Shown: positions 30,767 through 41,077 of the stretch, piece by piece
Layout: every line of letters starts with the position of its first letter
Position numbering within the stretch: the stretch's first letter is position 1
Source of the DNA: Tabrizicola sp.
GTDB taxonomy: Bacteria; Pseudomonadota; Alphaproteobacteria; Rhodobacterales; Rhodobacteraceae
NCBI RefSeq assembly: GCF_030694085.1
Contig: NZ_JAUXZE010000022.1
Span: 1 to 45,587, forward strand
Reading direction: 5' to 3'
Length of the DNA: 45,587 nt
Made by a program: the position numbers and the translations under genes
Notes under the pieces: generated by a model
Seen by the model: the letters and a program-made list of their open reading frames with translations, nothing else
What the model was told of the DNA's origin: nothing
The model's database searches: none

Positions 30767-33484
30767 ATGCAGCCGCACGCCACAGTCTCACGCGCCGACC
30801 AGACGCGCGCCCTGAGCCTGAGCACGATCGCCTTCACCGCCTGTTTCGCGGTCTGGACGATTTTTTCCATCATCGGTGTCGCCATCAAGGGCGAGCTGGG
30901 TCTAAACGACACCCAGTTCGGCCTGTTGGTAGCAACCCCGATCCTGACTGGGTCGCTGACCCGGATCTTTCTGGGCGTCTGGACCGAGAAGTATGGCGGA
31001 CGGCTGGTCTTTTCCGGCCAGATGATCCTGGCCGCGCTGGCAACATGGGCGCTGACCTTTGCCGATACCTACATCATGTATCTGGTTGCGGCTCTGGGCG
31101 TGGGCCTTGCGGGCGGGTCCTTCATCATCGGCGTGGCCTATGTCAGCCGCTGGTATGATGCGGGCCATCAAGGCACGGCCCTGGGGATCTTTGGCGCAGG
31201 CAACATCGGTGCGGCGGTAACCAAGTTCGTCGCCCCCTTCGTGATGGTGGCCTATGGCTGGCAAGGCGTGGCGAATGTCTGGGCGGCGGCGCTTGCCCTG
31301 ATGGGCGTGATCTTCTTCGTCTTTGCCAAGGACGACCCGGCGCTGGTGGAGCGTCGCAGGACGGGGGCCAAGGCACCCGGCTTTGCACAGCAGTTCGCGC
31401 CCCTTAAGAACCTGCAGGTCTGGCGCTTCTCGCTCTACTACTTCTTCGTCTTCGGTGCCTTCGTGGCACTGGCGCTGTGGCTGCCGCACTACCTGATCGA
31501 CGTCTACAAGGTTGACGTCCGCACGGCGGGCATGGCGGCGGCGTCCTTCAGCCTTTCCGCCTCGCTGTTCCGCGCCTATGGCGGGCACCTTTCGGACAAG
31601 TTCGGCGCGCGGTCGGTCATGTACTGGACCTTCGGCTTTTCGATGTTGTTCCTCTTCATGCTGTCCTATCCGCCCACGGATTACGTCATTCAGGGCAAGG
31701 ACGGCACCATCGCCTTTTCGACCAGCATGGGGTTGTGGCCCTTCATCGCAACGCTGTTTGCCCTTGGCTTCTTCATGAGCCTTGGCAAGGCGGCGGTGTT
31801 CAAGCACATCCCGGTCTACTACCCTAACCATGTGGGCGCGGTCGGGGGCCTTGTGGGCATGATCGGCGGCCTCGGCGGCTTTGTCCTGCCGATCGCCTTC
31901 GGCGCGCTGCTTGACCTCACCGGCATCTACACCTCGTGCTTTGCGCTGCTCTTCGTGCTGGTCGCCATCGCGCTCACCTGGATGCACCTGTCAATCCGCG
32001 CGATGGAGCGTGCCGCCCATGGCGAGGCGCTGGACCGTCTGCCGCAACTCCCGGAGATGCAGGCCATCCACCACCCGGAACGCACCACCATGCCGCGCGT
32101 GCTGGAGGACTGGCATCCAGAGGACCCAACCTTCTGGGCCGAAAAGGGCAGGGCGGTCGCACGCCGCAACCTGTGGCTCTCGATCCCGGCGCTGCTTCTG
32201 GCCTTCTCGGTCTGGATGGTGTGGTCGATGGTGGTGGCCAAGCTTCCGCTGATCGGCTTTGCCTTCACCCCCGAACAGCTGTTCTGGCTGGCTGCCTTGC
32301 CCGCGCTGTCGGGCGCCACGCTGCGGATCTTCTACGGCTTCATGGTGCCAATCTTTGGCGGCAGGCTTTGGACAACGCTGTCCACCGCGTCGCTGATGCT
32401 GCCCGCCATCGGCATCGGCTATGCCGTGCAGAACCCGGAAACCCCTTACTTCATCTTCCTGGTGCTGGCGCTGCTCTGCGGCCTTGGCGGAGCCAACTTC
32501 GCTTCTTCCATGGCCAACATCGGATACTTCTTCCCGAAGGCCGAGAAAGGCAACGCGCTGGCACTGAACGCAGGGCTTGGCAACCTTGGCGTCAGCGTCA
32601 TGCAGTTCCTGGTGCCACTGGTCATTACCGTGGGCGTCTTCGGCGCCATGGGCGGGGCACCGCAGACGATGGCTGAAGGGGGCGAGCTGTGGCTGCAGAA
32701 CGCAGGCTTCATCTGGGTGCCGTTCATCCTGATCTCCACCGTGGCCGCATGGCTGGGAATGAACGACATCGCTGATGCCAAGGCCAGCTTTGCCCAGCAG
32801 TCGGTGATCTTCGGGCGCACCCACAACTGGCTGATGTGTGTCCTCTACATCGGCACTTTCGGCAGCTTCATCGGCTATTCGGCAGGCTTCCCCTTGCTGT
32901 CGAAGATCGCCTTCCCGGATGTGAACGCGCTGCAATACGTCTTCCTGGGCCCACTGGTTGGCGCACTGTCGCGTGCCGGCACGGGTTGGGTATCGGACAA
33001 GTTTGGCGGCGGTCGGGTCACGTTCTGGGTGTTCCTGGGCATGATCGCATCCGTGCTGGCTGTGATCCTGTCCTTGCAGGCGGGCAGCTTTGCCGGGTTC
33101 TTCGCCGGGTTCATGGCGCTCTTCTTATTCACCGGGGTCGGCAACGCGTCGACCTTCCAGATGATCCCGGTCATCATGGGCAAGGAAGTACCCCGCCTGA
33201 TGCCGCAACTGACCGGCATGGACCGTGCCCGTCAGATCGCGATGGAATCCAGCGGCATCGTCGCCTTCACCAGCGCCATCGGGGCCTACGGCGGGTTCTT
33301 CATCCCCAAGGCCTATGGCTCGTCCATCGCCATGACCGGCAGCCCGATCGGCGCGCTGTGGCTGTTCCTCGCCTTCTACGTGATCTGCCTTGCCATCACC
33401 TGGGTCGCCTACACGCGCCCCGGCGGGCTTCTCCATGACATCGAGCGCGGCCGTGCCATCACCGCCGCCCACCCCGCAGAATAA
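30767..33484 (+). CDS. narK: Fused NarK1-NarK2 nitrate/nitrite transporter
   Basis: The 905-residue product is two 12-helix major-facilitator transporters joined end to end, as in Paracoccus NarK. The first half has GSLTRIFLGVW and the nitrate motif GAGNIGAAVTKF; the second half begins after a linker near residues 420-460 and repeats the pattern with SGATLRIFYGF and LGNLGVSVMQF. The first half is expected to take up nitrate with protons and the second to swap nitrate for nitrite. The ATG at 30767 has GGAGA 8 bases upstream; a TTG at 30749 would extend it by six residues. It is the first gene of the nar operon, 15 bp before narG. Confidence 0.9.
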   Translation: MQPHATVSRADQTRALSLSTIAFTACFAVWTIFSIIGVAIKGELGLNDTQFGLLVATPILTGSLTRIFLGVWTEKYGGRLVFSGQMILAALATWALTFADTYIMYLVAALGVGLAGGSFIIGVAYVSRWYDAGHQGTALGIFGAGNIGAAVTKFVAPFVMVAYGWQGVANVWAAALALMGVIFFVFAKDDPALVERRRTGAKAPGFAQQFAPLKNLQVWRFSLYYFFVFGAFVALALWLPHYLIDVYKVDVRTAGMAAASFSLSASLFRAYGGHLSDKFGARSVMYWTFGFSMLFLFMLSYPPTDYVIQGKDGTIAFSTSMGLWPFIATLFALGFFMSLGKAAVFKHIPVYYPNHVGAVGGLVGMIGGLGGFVLPIAFGALLDLTGIYTSCFALLFVLVAIALTWMHLSIRAMERAAHGEALDRLPQLPEMQAIHHPERTTMPRVLEDWHPEDPTFWAEKGRAVARRNLWLSIPALLLAFSVWMVWSMVVAKLPLIGFAFTPEQLFWLAALPALSGATLRIFYGFMVPIFGGRLWTTLSTASLMLPAIGIGYAVQNPETPYFIFLVLALLCGLGGANFASSMANIGYFFPKAEKGNALALNAGLGNLGVSVMQFLVPLVITVGVFGAMGGAPQTMAEGGELWLQNAGFIWVPFILISTVAAWLGMNDIADAKASFAQQSVIFGRTHNWLMCVLYIGTFGSFIGYSAGFPLLSKIAFPDVNALQYVFLGPLVGALSRAGTGWVSDKFGGGRVTFWVFLGMIASVLAVILSLQAGSFAGFFAGFMALFLFTGVGNASTFQMIPVIMGKEVPRLMPQLTGMDRARQIAMESSGIVAFTSAIGAYGGFFIPKAYGSSIAMTGSPIGALWLFLAFYVICLAITWVAYTRPGGLLHDIERGRAITAAHPAE

Positions 33485-33499
33485 CGAAAGGAAGCCCAA

Positions 33500-36400
33500 A
33501 TGAGCCACCTGCTCGACAGACTGAACTTCTTCCAAAGCAAAGAGCTTGAGCAATTCTCGGACGGCTGGGGCCAGACCACGCGCGAGAACCGGGACTGGGA
33601 AGACACGTACAGAAACCGCTGGCGGCACGACAAGATCGTGCGCTCGACCCACGGGGTGAACTGCACCGGGTCCTGTTCGTGGAAGATCTACGTCAAGTCC
33701 GGCATCGTGACCTGGGAAACCCAGCAGACCGACTATCCGCGCACCCGGGCGGGCCTGCCCAACCATGAACCGCGCGGCTGCGCGCGGGGTGCCTCCTACA
33801 GCTGGTATCTCTATTCTGCCAACCGGGTGAAAAACCCGCTGATCCGCGGCGCCCTGATGCGCGCCTGGCGCAAGATGCGTCCCTCGATGACGCCGGTCGC
33901 CGCCTGGGCCGCGATCCAGAACGATCCCGCCCTGCGCGCAAGCTACACCAAGACGCGCGGCAAGGGCGGCTTCGTGCGCGCCACCTGGGACGAAGCGACC
34001 GAGATCATCGCCGCCGCCAACGCCTATACCGCCAAGACCCATGGCCCTGACCGCGTCTTCGGCTTCTCGCCGATCCCCGCCATGTCGATGGTCAGCTACG
34101 CCGCCGGCTCGCGCTACCTGTCGCTGCTGGGCGGCACCTGCATGTCGTTCTACGACTGGTATTGCGACCTGCCGCCTGCCTCCCCCCAGACCTGGGGCGA
34201 ACAGACCGACGTGCCGGAATCGGCCGACTGGTATAACGCGGGCTTCCTGATGCTATGGGGCTCGAACGTGCCCCAGACCCGCACCCCCGACGCGCATTTC
34301 TATACCGAGGTGCGTTATCGCGGGACCAAATCCGCCGTGGTCAGCCCCGACTATTCCGAGGCCGCCAAGTTCGGCGACATCTGGCTGAACCCGCAGGCCG
34401 GCACCGATGCTGCGCTGGCGATGGCAATGGGCCATGTGATCCTGCGCGAATACCACCTTGACCGGCAGGCCGAGTATTTCGAGGACTACGCCCGCAAATA
34501 CACCGACATGCCGATGCTGGTCCGGCTGGAAGACCGCGATGGCCACCTTGTCCCCGGACGCATGCTGCGCGCCGAGGATTTTGCCGGAGGTCTGGGCGAA
34601 ACCAACAACCCCGACTGGAAGACCGTCGCCTATGACGAGGCTTCGGGCCAGATCGTTGCCCCCAACGGCTCCATCGGTTTCCGCTGGGGCGAAGAGGGTA
34701 AATGGAACCTTGAGCAGCGCGCCAAGGGGGCCGAAGCAAACCTGCGGCTAAGCCAGATACTTGACGAACATCACGACGAGGTTGTGGGCGTCGACTTCCC
34801 TTATTTCGGTGGTGTCGCCACGGGCGACTTCGTCAAATGCGATCACCCCGAAGTGCTGACCCGCAACATTCCGGCGCGGCGTGTAACCCTTGCTGACGGG
34901 TCACAGGCACTGGTCGCCACGGTGTTCGACCTCTTCTGCGCCAACTACGGGCTGGACCGGGGTCTTGGCGGCAAGTGGGTGTCGAAGGACTTCAACGACG
35001 ACAGCCCCTATACCCCAGCCTGGGCCGAGAAGATCACCGGCGTCGCACGGGAAAAGATCATCGCTGTGGCGCGGGAATTCGCGGGCAATGCCGAAAAGAC
35101 CCATGGCAAGAGCATGGTCATCCTTGGGGCCGGTCTGAACCACTGGTACCACATGGACATGAACTACCGCGGCATCATCAACATGCTGGTGATGTGCGGT
35201 TGCATCGGTCAGGAAGGCGGCGGCTGGTCGCATTATGTGGGGCAGGAGAAACTCCGCCCGCAGACCGGCTGGGCGCCTCTGGCCTTCGCGCTGGACTGGA
35301 ACCGCCCGCCCCGGCACATGAACTCCACCTCGTGCTGGTATGCCCATACCGACCAGTGGCGTTATGAGACGCTGCGCGCGGGCGAGATCCTGTCGCCGAC
35401 CGCGCCAAAGGGCGATTGGGACATTTCCCTCATCGACTACAACATCCGGGCGGAACGGATGGGCTGGCTGCCGTCTGCCCCGCAGCTGAAAACCAACCCG
35501 CTGGAGGTGTCGAAAGCCGCCAAGGCCGCAGGCAAGGCCATTCCGGCCTATGTGGCCGAACAGCTGAAGTCCGGCGCCTTGCAGATGTCCTGCGAAGATC
35601 CGGACGCCCCGGAAAACTGGCCGCGCAACCTCTTTGTATGGCGCTCGAACCTTCTGGGATCATCCGGCAAGGGCCACGAATACTTCCTCAAGCACCTTCT
35701 GGGCACCGATCACGGCGTGATGGGCAAGGACCTTGGCGAAGAAGGCGGCGTGATGCCGAAGGAGGCCGTCTGGCACAAGGACGCGCCCAAAGGGAAACTT
35801 GACCTTCTGGTGACCATCGACTTCCGGATGTCCACCACCTGCGTCTACTCTGACATCGTGCTGCCCACCGCCAGCTGGTACGAAAAGGACGACCTGAACA
35901 CCTCGGACATGCACCCCTTCATCCACCCGCTGCAGGCGGCGGTGGACCCCGCGTATGAGTCGAAGTCGGATTGGGAAATCTTCAAGTCGATCGCGAAGAA
36001 GTTCAGCGAAGTCGCCCCAGAGGTGCTTGGGGTCGAGACCGACATCGTTCAGCTTCCCCTGCTGCACGACACCCCCGGCGAGTTGGCACAGGCCCATGTG
36101 AAGGACTGGAAGAAGGGCGAATGTGACCTGATCCCCGGCAAGACCGCCCCGAACTATATCGCGGTCGAACGGGACTATCCCAATCTTTACAAGAAGTTCA
36201 CCTCGGTCGGTCCCTTGCTTGAAAAGCTCGGCAACGGCGGCAAGGGGATCAACTGGGATACCAAGGTCGAGGTCGGCCATCTGCGCGACCTGAACGGGGT
36301 CGTGCAGGACGAAGGCGTGTCGCAGGGCCTGGCCAAGCTGGAAACCGCGATCAACGCGGCGGAAATGATCCTGATGCTCGCCCCCGAAACCAACGGCGAA

Positions 36401-37246
36401 GTGGCCGTCAAGGCGTGGGAGGAACTGGAGAAACCCACCGGTCGCCACCACGCCCACCTGGCCGAAGGTGCGCACCACACCAAGATCCGCTTCCGCGATA
36501 TCGCGGCGCAACCGCGCAAGATCATTTCCAGTCCCACCTGGTCGGGGATCGAATCCGAGACGGTCTGCTACAACGCCGGCTACACTAACGTGCATGAGCT
36601 GATCCCGTGGCGGACGCTGACCGGCCGCCAGCAGCTTTATCAGGATCACCTCTGGATGCGGGCCTTTGGCGAAGGTTTCGTCAGCTACCGCCCGCCGGTG
36701 GACCTGAAGACCATCACCAAGGCCGTCAACAACGACGCAGCCGAGGGCAACCCGCATGTCGTGCTGAACTTCATCACACCGCACCAGAAATGGGGCATCC
36801 ACAGCACCTACACTGACAACCTGTTGATGCTGACCCTGAACCGGGGTGGCCCAGTTGTCTGGATGTCCGAGGTGGACGCCAAGACGGCCGGTCTGGTCGA
36901 TAACGACTGGGTCGAGGCCTACAACATCAACGGTGCCTTGACCGCGCGGGTGGTGGTCAGCCAGCGGATCAAGCAGGGCACGCTCTTCATGTATCACGCG
37001 CAGGAAAAGATCGTGAATACGCCCGGTTCGGAAAAGACCGGCAACCGGGGCGGCATCCACAACTCGGTCACCCGCGCCACGCTGAAGCCCACGCACATGA
37101 TCGGCGGCTATGCGCAACTGTCCTATGGTTTCAACTACTACGGCACCGTCGGCAGCAACCGCGACGAATTCGTGATCGTTCGCAAGATGAAGAAAGTTGA
37201 CTGGCTGGATACGCCCGCAACCAAGCATGTGGAGGCCGCAGAATGA
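33500..37246 (+). CDS. narG: Respiratory nitrate reductase alpha subunit
   Basis: The 1248-residue product is the molybdenum-bearing catalytic subunit that reduces nitrate to nitrite at the inner face of the membrane. The N-terminal region has the HGVNCTGSCSWK motif for the FS0 iron-sulfur cluster (His plus cysteines), and YPRTRAGLPNHEPRGCARGA follows. The N-terminus is like that of E. coli NarG in length (1247) and in lacking a functional export signal. AAAGGAAG lies just before the ATG. It overlaps narH by 4 bases. Molybdenum cofactor supply may be helped by moeA in the same operon. Confidence 0.97.
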   Translation: MSHLLDRLNFFQSKELEQFSDGWGQTTRENRDWEDTYRNRWRHDKIVRSTHGVNCTGSCSWKIYVKSGIVTWETQQTDYPRTRAGLPNHEPRGCARGASYSWYLYSANRVKNPLIRGALMRAWRKMRPSMTPVAAWAAIQNDPALRASYTKTRGKGGFVRATWDEATEIIAAANAYTAKTHGPDRVFGFSPIPAMSMVSYAAGSRYLSLLGGTCMSFYDWYCDLPPASPQTWGEQTDVPESADWYNAGFLMLWGSNVPQTRTPDAHFYTEVRYRGTKSAVVSPDYSEAAKFGDIWLNPQAGTDAALAMAMGHVILREYHLDRQAEYFEDYARKYTDMPMLVRLEDRDGHLVPGRMLRAEDFAGGLGETNNPDWKTVAYDEASGQIVAPNGSIGFRWGEEGKWNLEQRAKGAEANLRLSQILDEHHDEVVGVDFPYFGGVATGDFVKCDHPEVLTRNIPARRVTLADGSQALVATVFDLFCANYGLDRGLGGKWVSKDFNDDSPYTPAWAEKITGVAREKIIAVAREFAGNAEKTHGKSMVILGAGLNHWYHMDMNYRGIINMLVMCGCIGQEGGGWSHYVGQEKLRPQTGWAPLAFALDWNRPPRHMNSTSCWYAHTDQWRYETLRAGEILSPTAPKGDWDISLIDYNIRAERMGWLPSAPQLKTNPLEVSKAAKAAGKAIPAYVAEQLKSGALQMSCEDPDAPENWPRNLFVWRSNLLGSSGKGHEYFLKHLLGTDHGVMGKDLGEEGGVMPKEAVWHKDAPKGKLDLLVTIDFRMSTTCVYSDIVLPTASWYEKDDLNTSDMHPFIHPLQAAVDPAYESKSDWEIFKSIAKKFSEVAPEVLGVETDIVQLPLLHDTPGELAQAHVKDWKKGECDLIPGKTAPNYIAVERDYPNLYKKFTSVGPLLEKLGNGGKGINWDTKVEVGHLRDLNGVVQDEGVSQGLAKLETAINAAEMILMLAPETNGEVAVKAWEELEKPTGRHHAHLAEGAHHTKIRFRDIAAQPRKIISSPTWSGIESETVCYNAGYTNVHELIPWRTLTGRQQLYQDHLWMRAFGEGFVSYRPPVDLKTITKAVNNDAAEGNPHVVLNFITPHQKWGIHSTYTDNLLMLTLNRGGPVVWMSEVDAKTAGLVDNDWVEAYNINGALTARVVVSQRIKQGTLFMYHAQEKIVNTPGSEKTGNRGGIHNSVTRATLKPTHMIGGYAQLSYGFNYYGTVGSNRDEFVIVRKMKKVDWLDTPATKHVEAAE

Positions 37247-38769
37247 AAGTTCGCGCGCAAATCGGCAAGGTCCTGAACCTCGACAAATGCATCGGGTGCC
37301 ACACCTGCTCGGTCACCTGCAAGAACGTCTGGACCAGCCGCGAAGGCGTTGAATACGCCTGGTTCAACAACGTCGAGACGAAGCCCGGCACCGGTTATCC
37401 GACCGACTGGGAAAACCAGAAGCGCTGGAATGGCGGCTGGTCGCGGTCGAAGTCGGGCAAGCTGCACCCCAAGCAGGGGTCAAAGTGGCGGATCATGGCG
37501 AACATCTTTGCCAATCCGTCCATGCCGGAAATCGACGATTATTATGAGCCGTTCGATTTCGACTATGACCACCTGAAATCCGCGCCCGACATGAACGCCT
37601 TCCCCACCGCGCGCCCCCGGTCCAAGATCACCGGCGAGCGGATGGAGAAGATCGAAAAGGGCCCGAACTGGGAGGAAATCCTGGGGGGGGAATTCTCGAA
37701 GCGGTCGGCCGACTACAACTTCGAGAACATCCAAAAGCAGATCTACGGTGAATACGAAAACACCTTCATGATGTATCTGCCGCGCCTGTGCGAGCATTGC
37801 CTGAACCCGACCTGCTCTGCCTCTTGCCCCTCAGGCGCGATCTACAAGCGTGAGGAAGACGGCATCGTCCTGATCGACCAGGAGAAATGCCGGGGCTGGC
37901 GGATGTGCATCACCGGCTGCCCCTACAAGAAGGTGTATTACAACTGGGACACCGGAAAATCCGAGAAATGCACCTTCTGCTATCCCCGGATTGAATCCGG
38001 CCAGCCCACCGTCTGTTCCGAAACCTGCGTCGGCCGCATCCGCTATCTGGGCGTGGTCCTGTATGACGCCGACAAGATCGCGGCGGCGGCAAGTGTGGAA
38101 CGCGAAACCGACCTCTACGGTGCGCAGCTGGACGTGTTCCTTGACCCGAACGACCCCGAGGTGATCGCCGCCGCCCGCCGCGATGGCATCCCCGAGGACT
38201 GGATCGAATCCGCCAAGATCAGCCCGATCTGGAAAATGGCGATGGAGTGGAAGGTCGCCTTCCCGCTGCATCCCGAATACCGCACCCTGCCGATGGTCTG
38301 GTACATCCCGCCGCTGTCGCCGATCCAGAACGCAGCACAAGCGGGTCAGATCGCGATGAGCGACCAGATGCCCGACGTGCGCAGCTTGCGCATCCCGGTG
38401 CAATATCTGGCCAACATGCTGACGGCGGGGGATGAGGAACCCATCGTCCACGCGCTGGAACGGATGTCGGCCATGCGTCTCTACATGCGGGCCCTGACCG
38501 TTGACGGCGTGCGGGACGAAGGCATCGCGGCCCGCGTCGGCATGTCGGGCCGGATGATCGAGGACATGTACAAGATCATGGCCATCGCCGACTACGAGGA
38601 CCGCTTCGCCATCCCCACCGCGCACCGCGAACAGAACGAAGCCGGCGCCGACATTCGTGGCGGCTGCGGCTTTACCGACGGTAACGGCTGTTCCTCGGGC
38701 GACACCGGCAAGACCAGCCTGTTCGGCGGCAAGAAGAAGTCCTTCGCCCTTCCGCTGGAGTCATTCTGA
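37243..38769 (+). CDS. narH: Respiratory nitrate reductase beta subunit
   Basis: The 508-residue product carries four iron-sulfur clusters that pass electrons from NarI to NarG. Cysteine groups are seen in CIGCHTCSVTC, CEHCLNPTCSASCPSGA, CRGWRMCITGCPYKK (with Trp replacing one cysteine, the known [3Fe-4S] site) and CTFCYPRIESGQPTVCSETC. Length agrees with E. coli NarH (512). The ATG overlaps the narG end and the stop overlaps the narJ start. Confidence 0.97.
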   Translation: MKVRAQIGKVLNLDKCIGCHTCSVTCKNVWTSREGVEYAWFNNVETKPGTGYPTDWENQKRWNGGWSRSKSGKLHPKQGSKWRIMANIFANPSMPEIDDYYEPFDFDYDHLKSAPDMNAFPTARPRSKITGERMEKIEKGPNWEEILGGEFSKRSADYNFENIQKQIYGEYENTFMMYLPRLCEHCLNPTCSASCPSGAIYKREEDGIVLIDQEKCRGWRMCITGCPYKKVYYNWDTGKSEKCTFCYPRIESGQPTVCSETCVGRIRYLGVVLYDADKIAAAASVERETDLYGAQLDVFLDPNDPEVIAAARRDGIPEDWIESAKISPIWKMAMEWKVAFPLHPEYRTLPMVWYIPPLSPIQNAAQAGQIAMSDQMPDVRSLRIPVQYLANMLTAGDEEPIVHALERMSAMRLYMRALTVDGVRDEGIAARVGMSGRMIEDMYKIMAIADYEDRFAIPTAHREQNEAGADIRGGCGFTDGNGCSSGDTGKTSLFGGKKKSFALPLESF

Positions 38770-39470
38770 TGGACCGCACACTCAAGGCACTGTCACTGAT
38801 CCTCAGCTATCCGACGGCGGAACTGCAGGAGGCTATGCCGGAAATCGGGGCCATCCTCGCCGCCGATCCCCGGCTGACACCTGCAACCCGCGCCGCGCTG
38901 CAACGGCTGACCAGCAACCTCGGACAGGGTGACCTGTTCGACGTGCAGGAAAGCTATGTCATGCTGTTCGACCGCTCACGCACGCTGTCATTGAACCTCT
39001 TCGAACATGTCCACGGCGAAAGCCGGGACCGGGGCGGTGCGATGGTCAGCCTGATCGAAACCTACCGGGCGGCGGGTTTTGAGCCTGCCACCACGGAACT
39101 GCCCGACCACCTGCCGGTGCTGCTGGAATTCCTGTCGACGCGTCCCTTCGCCGAAGCGCAGGAAACCTTGGCGGACGCGGCGCATATCCTTGACGCTCTC
39201 GCAACCCGGCTGGTCCGGCGCGAAAGCGGATATGACGCCGCGTTCGCCGCTCTTTCCCAGCTTGCAGGCGGACAGGCCGATGTCGAAGCCGTGGCGGGAA
39301 TGCTGGCGCAGGCCGACGACGATCCGACCGATCTCACCGCGCTGGATGCGGTGTGGGAGGAAACCGAAGTGACCTTCGGGCCCGACCCAAACGCTGGCTG
39401 CCCGCAGGTCCGCGACATGCTGGCCACCATGGACAAGCCAGCCCCCACCCCCCTGAACAGGAGCGCATGA
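38769..39470 (+). CDS. narJ: Nitrate reductase assembly chaperone
   Basis: The 233-residue, mainly helical product matches NarJ/NarW chaperones, which hold NarG until molybdenum cofactor is inserted. Typical parts are LKALSLILSYPTAELQEAMPEI at the start, YVMLFDRSRTLSLNLFEHVHGESRDRG in the middle, and DHLPVLLEFLS. It begins at the last base of narH and is followed by narI one base later. It is not part of the final enzyme. Confidence 0.95.
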   Translation: MDRTLKALSLILSYPTAELQEAMPEIGAILAADPRLTPATRAALQRLTSNLGQGDLFDVQESYVMLFDRSRTLSLNLFEHVHGESRDRGGAMVSLIETYRAAGFEPATTELPDHLPVLLEFLSTRPFAEAQETLADAAHILDALATRLVRRESGYDAAFAALSQLAGGQADVEAVAGMLAQADDDPTDLTALDAVWEETEVTFGPDPNAGCPQVRDMLATMDKPAPTPLNRSA

Positions 39471-39471
39471 C

Positions 39472-40257
39472 ATGTTCGGCGATTTCGACATCAACTTCGT
39501 CATCTTCGGGGTCATGCCCTATGTCGCGCTGACCGTGTTCCTTGTCGGCTCCATCGCGCGCTATGAACGCGACCCCTTCACCTGGAAAAGCTCCTCCAGC
39601 CAGCTTTTGCGCAAGAAGCAACTGATCTGGGGCTCGATCCTGTTCCATGTCGGCATCCTGACGGTGTTCTTTGGCCACCTTGTCGGTCTTTTCACCCCGG
39701 TCTGGGTGCTGGATGCGCTTGGCGTGCCCTACGGGCTGAAGCAATGGCTGGCCGTGCTGATCGGCGGGCCGGCGGGCCTTGCCGCGCTGATCGGCGGCAC
39801 GATGCTGATCCACCGCCGCCTGACCGACCCGCGCATCCGCGCCACCTCGACCACGTTGGACATCCTGATCCTGCTGCTGATCTGGCTGCAGCTGGCCATT
39901 GGCCTTCTGACCATCACCCAGTCGCTGCAACACATGGACGGCGCCGAGATGATCCGCTTCATGGAATGGTCGCAAAGCGTGGTCACCTGGAACGTGAACG
40001 CCTGGGTCACCATGGTCGACGTGCACTGGCTGTTCAAGCTGCACATCTTCCTTGGCCTGATCATCACCATGCTGTTTCCCTTCACCCGGCTGGTTCATAT
40101 CTGGTCCGGTTTCGCCGCGCCCTTCCGCTATCTTCTGACGCGGCCCGGCTATCAGATCGTGCGGTCGCGCCGCCGTCGCCCGCTGGAAGAACGCCGCCGC
40201 GCCTATGACGCCCGGCAAGGCAAATCCGGCCCCAAAGCCACCACACCGGCGGAGTGA
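39472..40257 (+). CDS. narI: Respiratory nitrate reductase gamma subunit (cytochrome b)
   Basis: The 261-residue product is the five-helix membrane cytochrome that takes electrons from quinol. The heme ligands are in FHVGILTVFFGHLVGLF and in DVHWLFKLHIFLGL with TRLVHIWS. It is longer than E. coli NarI (225) by a C-terminal Arg-rich tail of about 35 residues. It begins one base after the narJ stop. The next gene, a PpiC foldase, starts 5 bp after it. Confidence 0.95.
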   Translation: MFGDFDINFVIFGVMPYVALTVFLVGSIARYERDPFTWKSSSSQLLRKKQLIWGSILFHVGILTVFFGHLVGLFTPVWVLDALGVPYGLKQWLAVLIGGPAGLAALIGGTMLIHRRLTDPRIRATSTTLDILILLLIWLQLAIGLLTITQSLQHMDGAEMIRFMEWSQSVVTWNVNAWVTMVDVHWLFKLHIFLGLIITMLFPFTRLVHIWSGFAAPFRYLLTRPGYQIVRSRRRRPLEERRRAYDARQGKSGPKATTPAE

Positions 40258-40262
40258 TCGCG

Positions 40263-41057
40263 ATGAACATGGCCCTTTTCCCTGAAGTCGTCGTGAACGG
40301 CGAAACCATCCCCTCGGCGGCGATTGCTGCCGAGGCCCAGAACCACAGCGCGCCCAAGGACAAGCCCGGAATCGCTTGGCGCAAGGCGGCGCAGGCCCTC
40401 GCGATCCGTGCCCTGTTGCTGCAGGAAGCCCGCGCACGTGGGCTGACCGGCGACCCCGAAGAACTCTCCCCGGGCCGGGTTGAAACCGAGGATGAGGCGC
40501 TGATCCGTGCCCTCCTGGACGAGGCGCTGACGATTGCACCCGTTACGGATGCCGAGGTGCAGGCCGAATGGGCCAAGGACCCGGACAGGTTCCGGTCCGC
40601 CCCCCTTTGGGATGTGTCGCACATCCTCTGCGCCTGCGATCCGCGGGACGCAGAGGAAACCGCAATGGCCGAAGCCCGCGCCAAAGACGTGCTGGCGCGG
40701 CTGGGCGGTGATGCCAAGGGCTTCGCCCTGGCCGCGCGCGAAAGCGATTGCGGATCCAAGGCGCAAGGTGGCCATCTGGGCCAGCTTGGCCCCGGCGATA
40801 CCGTGCCCGAGTTCGAGGCTGCCCTGCGCGGTTTGTCTGATGGCCAGACGACACTTGCGCCTATCCTGTCGCGCCACGGCTGGCACATCATCCGGCTGAA
40901 CGCGATCGCTCCGGGGCAGGTTCTTCCCTATGAGGCCGTTCGCCCGAAGATCGCGCAGGCACTGGAGAAAGCGGCCTGGGCCCGCGCCTCGCGCGTCTTC
41001 ATCGAAGGGCTGGCCAAAGACGCGCAGATCACGGGCGCAAGTCTGGCGCCGATCTAA
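40263..41057 (+). CDS. PpiC-type peptidyl-prolyl isomerase (parvulin) in the nar operon
   Basis: The 264-residue product has a parvulin domain at about residues 115-220, with DVSHILCACDPRD, ESDCGSKAQGGHLGQLGPG and VPEFEAALRGLSDGQ, and a helical N-terminal part like NifM/NarM-type foldases. No signal peptide is visible, so it is probably cytoplasmic. Such proteins assist maturation of oxygen-sensitive metalloenzymes. Its place directly after narI suggests a role in nitrate reductase assembly. GGAG lies 8 bases before the ATG; a GTG at 40254 is an alternative start. Confidence 0.8.
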   Translation: MNMALFPEVVVNGETIPSAAIAAEAQNHSAPKDKPGIAWRKAAQALAIRALLLQEARARGLTGDPEELSPGRVETEDEALIRALLDEALTIAPVTDAEVQAEWAKDPDRFRSAPLWDVSHILCACDPRDAEETAMAEARAKDVLARLGGDAKGFALAARESDCGSKAQGGHLGQLGPGDTVPEFEAALRGLSDGQTTLAPILSRHGWHIIRLNAIAPGQVLPYEAVRPKIAQALEKAAWARASRVFIEGLAKDAQITGASLAPI

Positions 41058-41077
41058 GCGGCGCGAAAGGAGTGGTC

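Noticed and set aside
35660..37228. Long minus-strand open frame opposite narG
   Set aside because: NarG is unambiguous here; the antisense frame reflects high GC codon bias.
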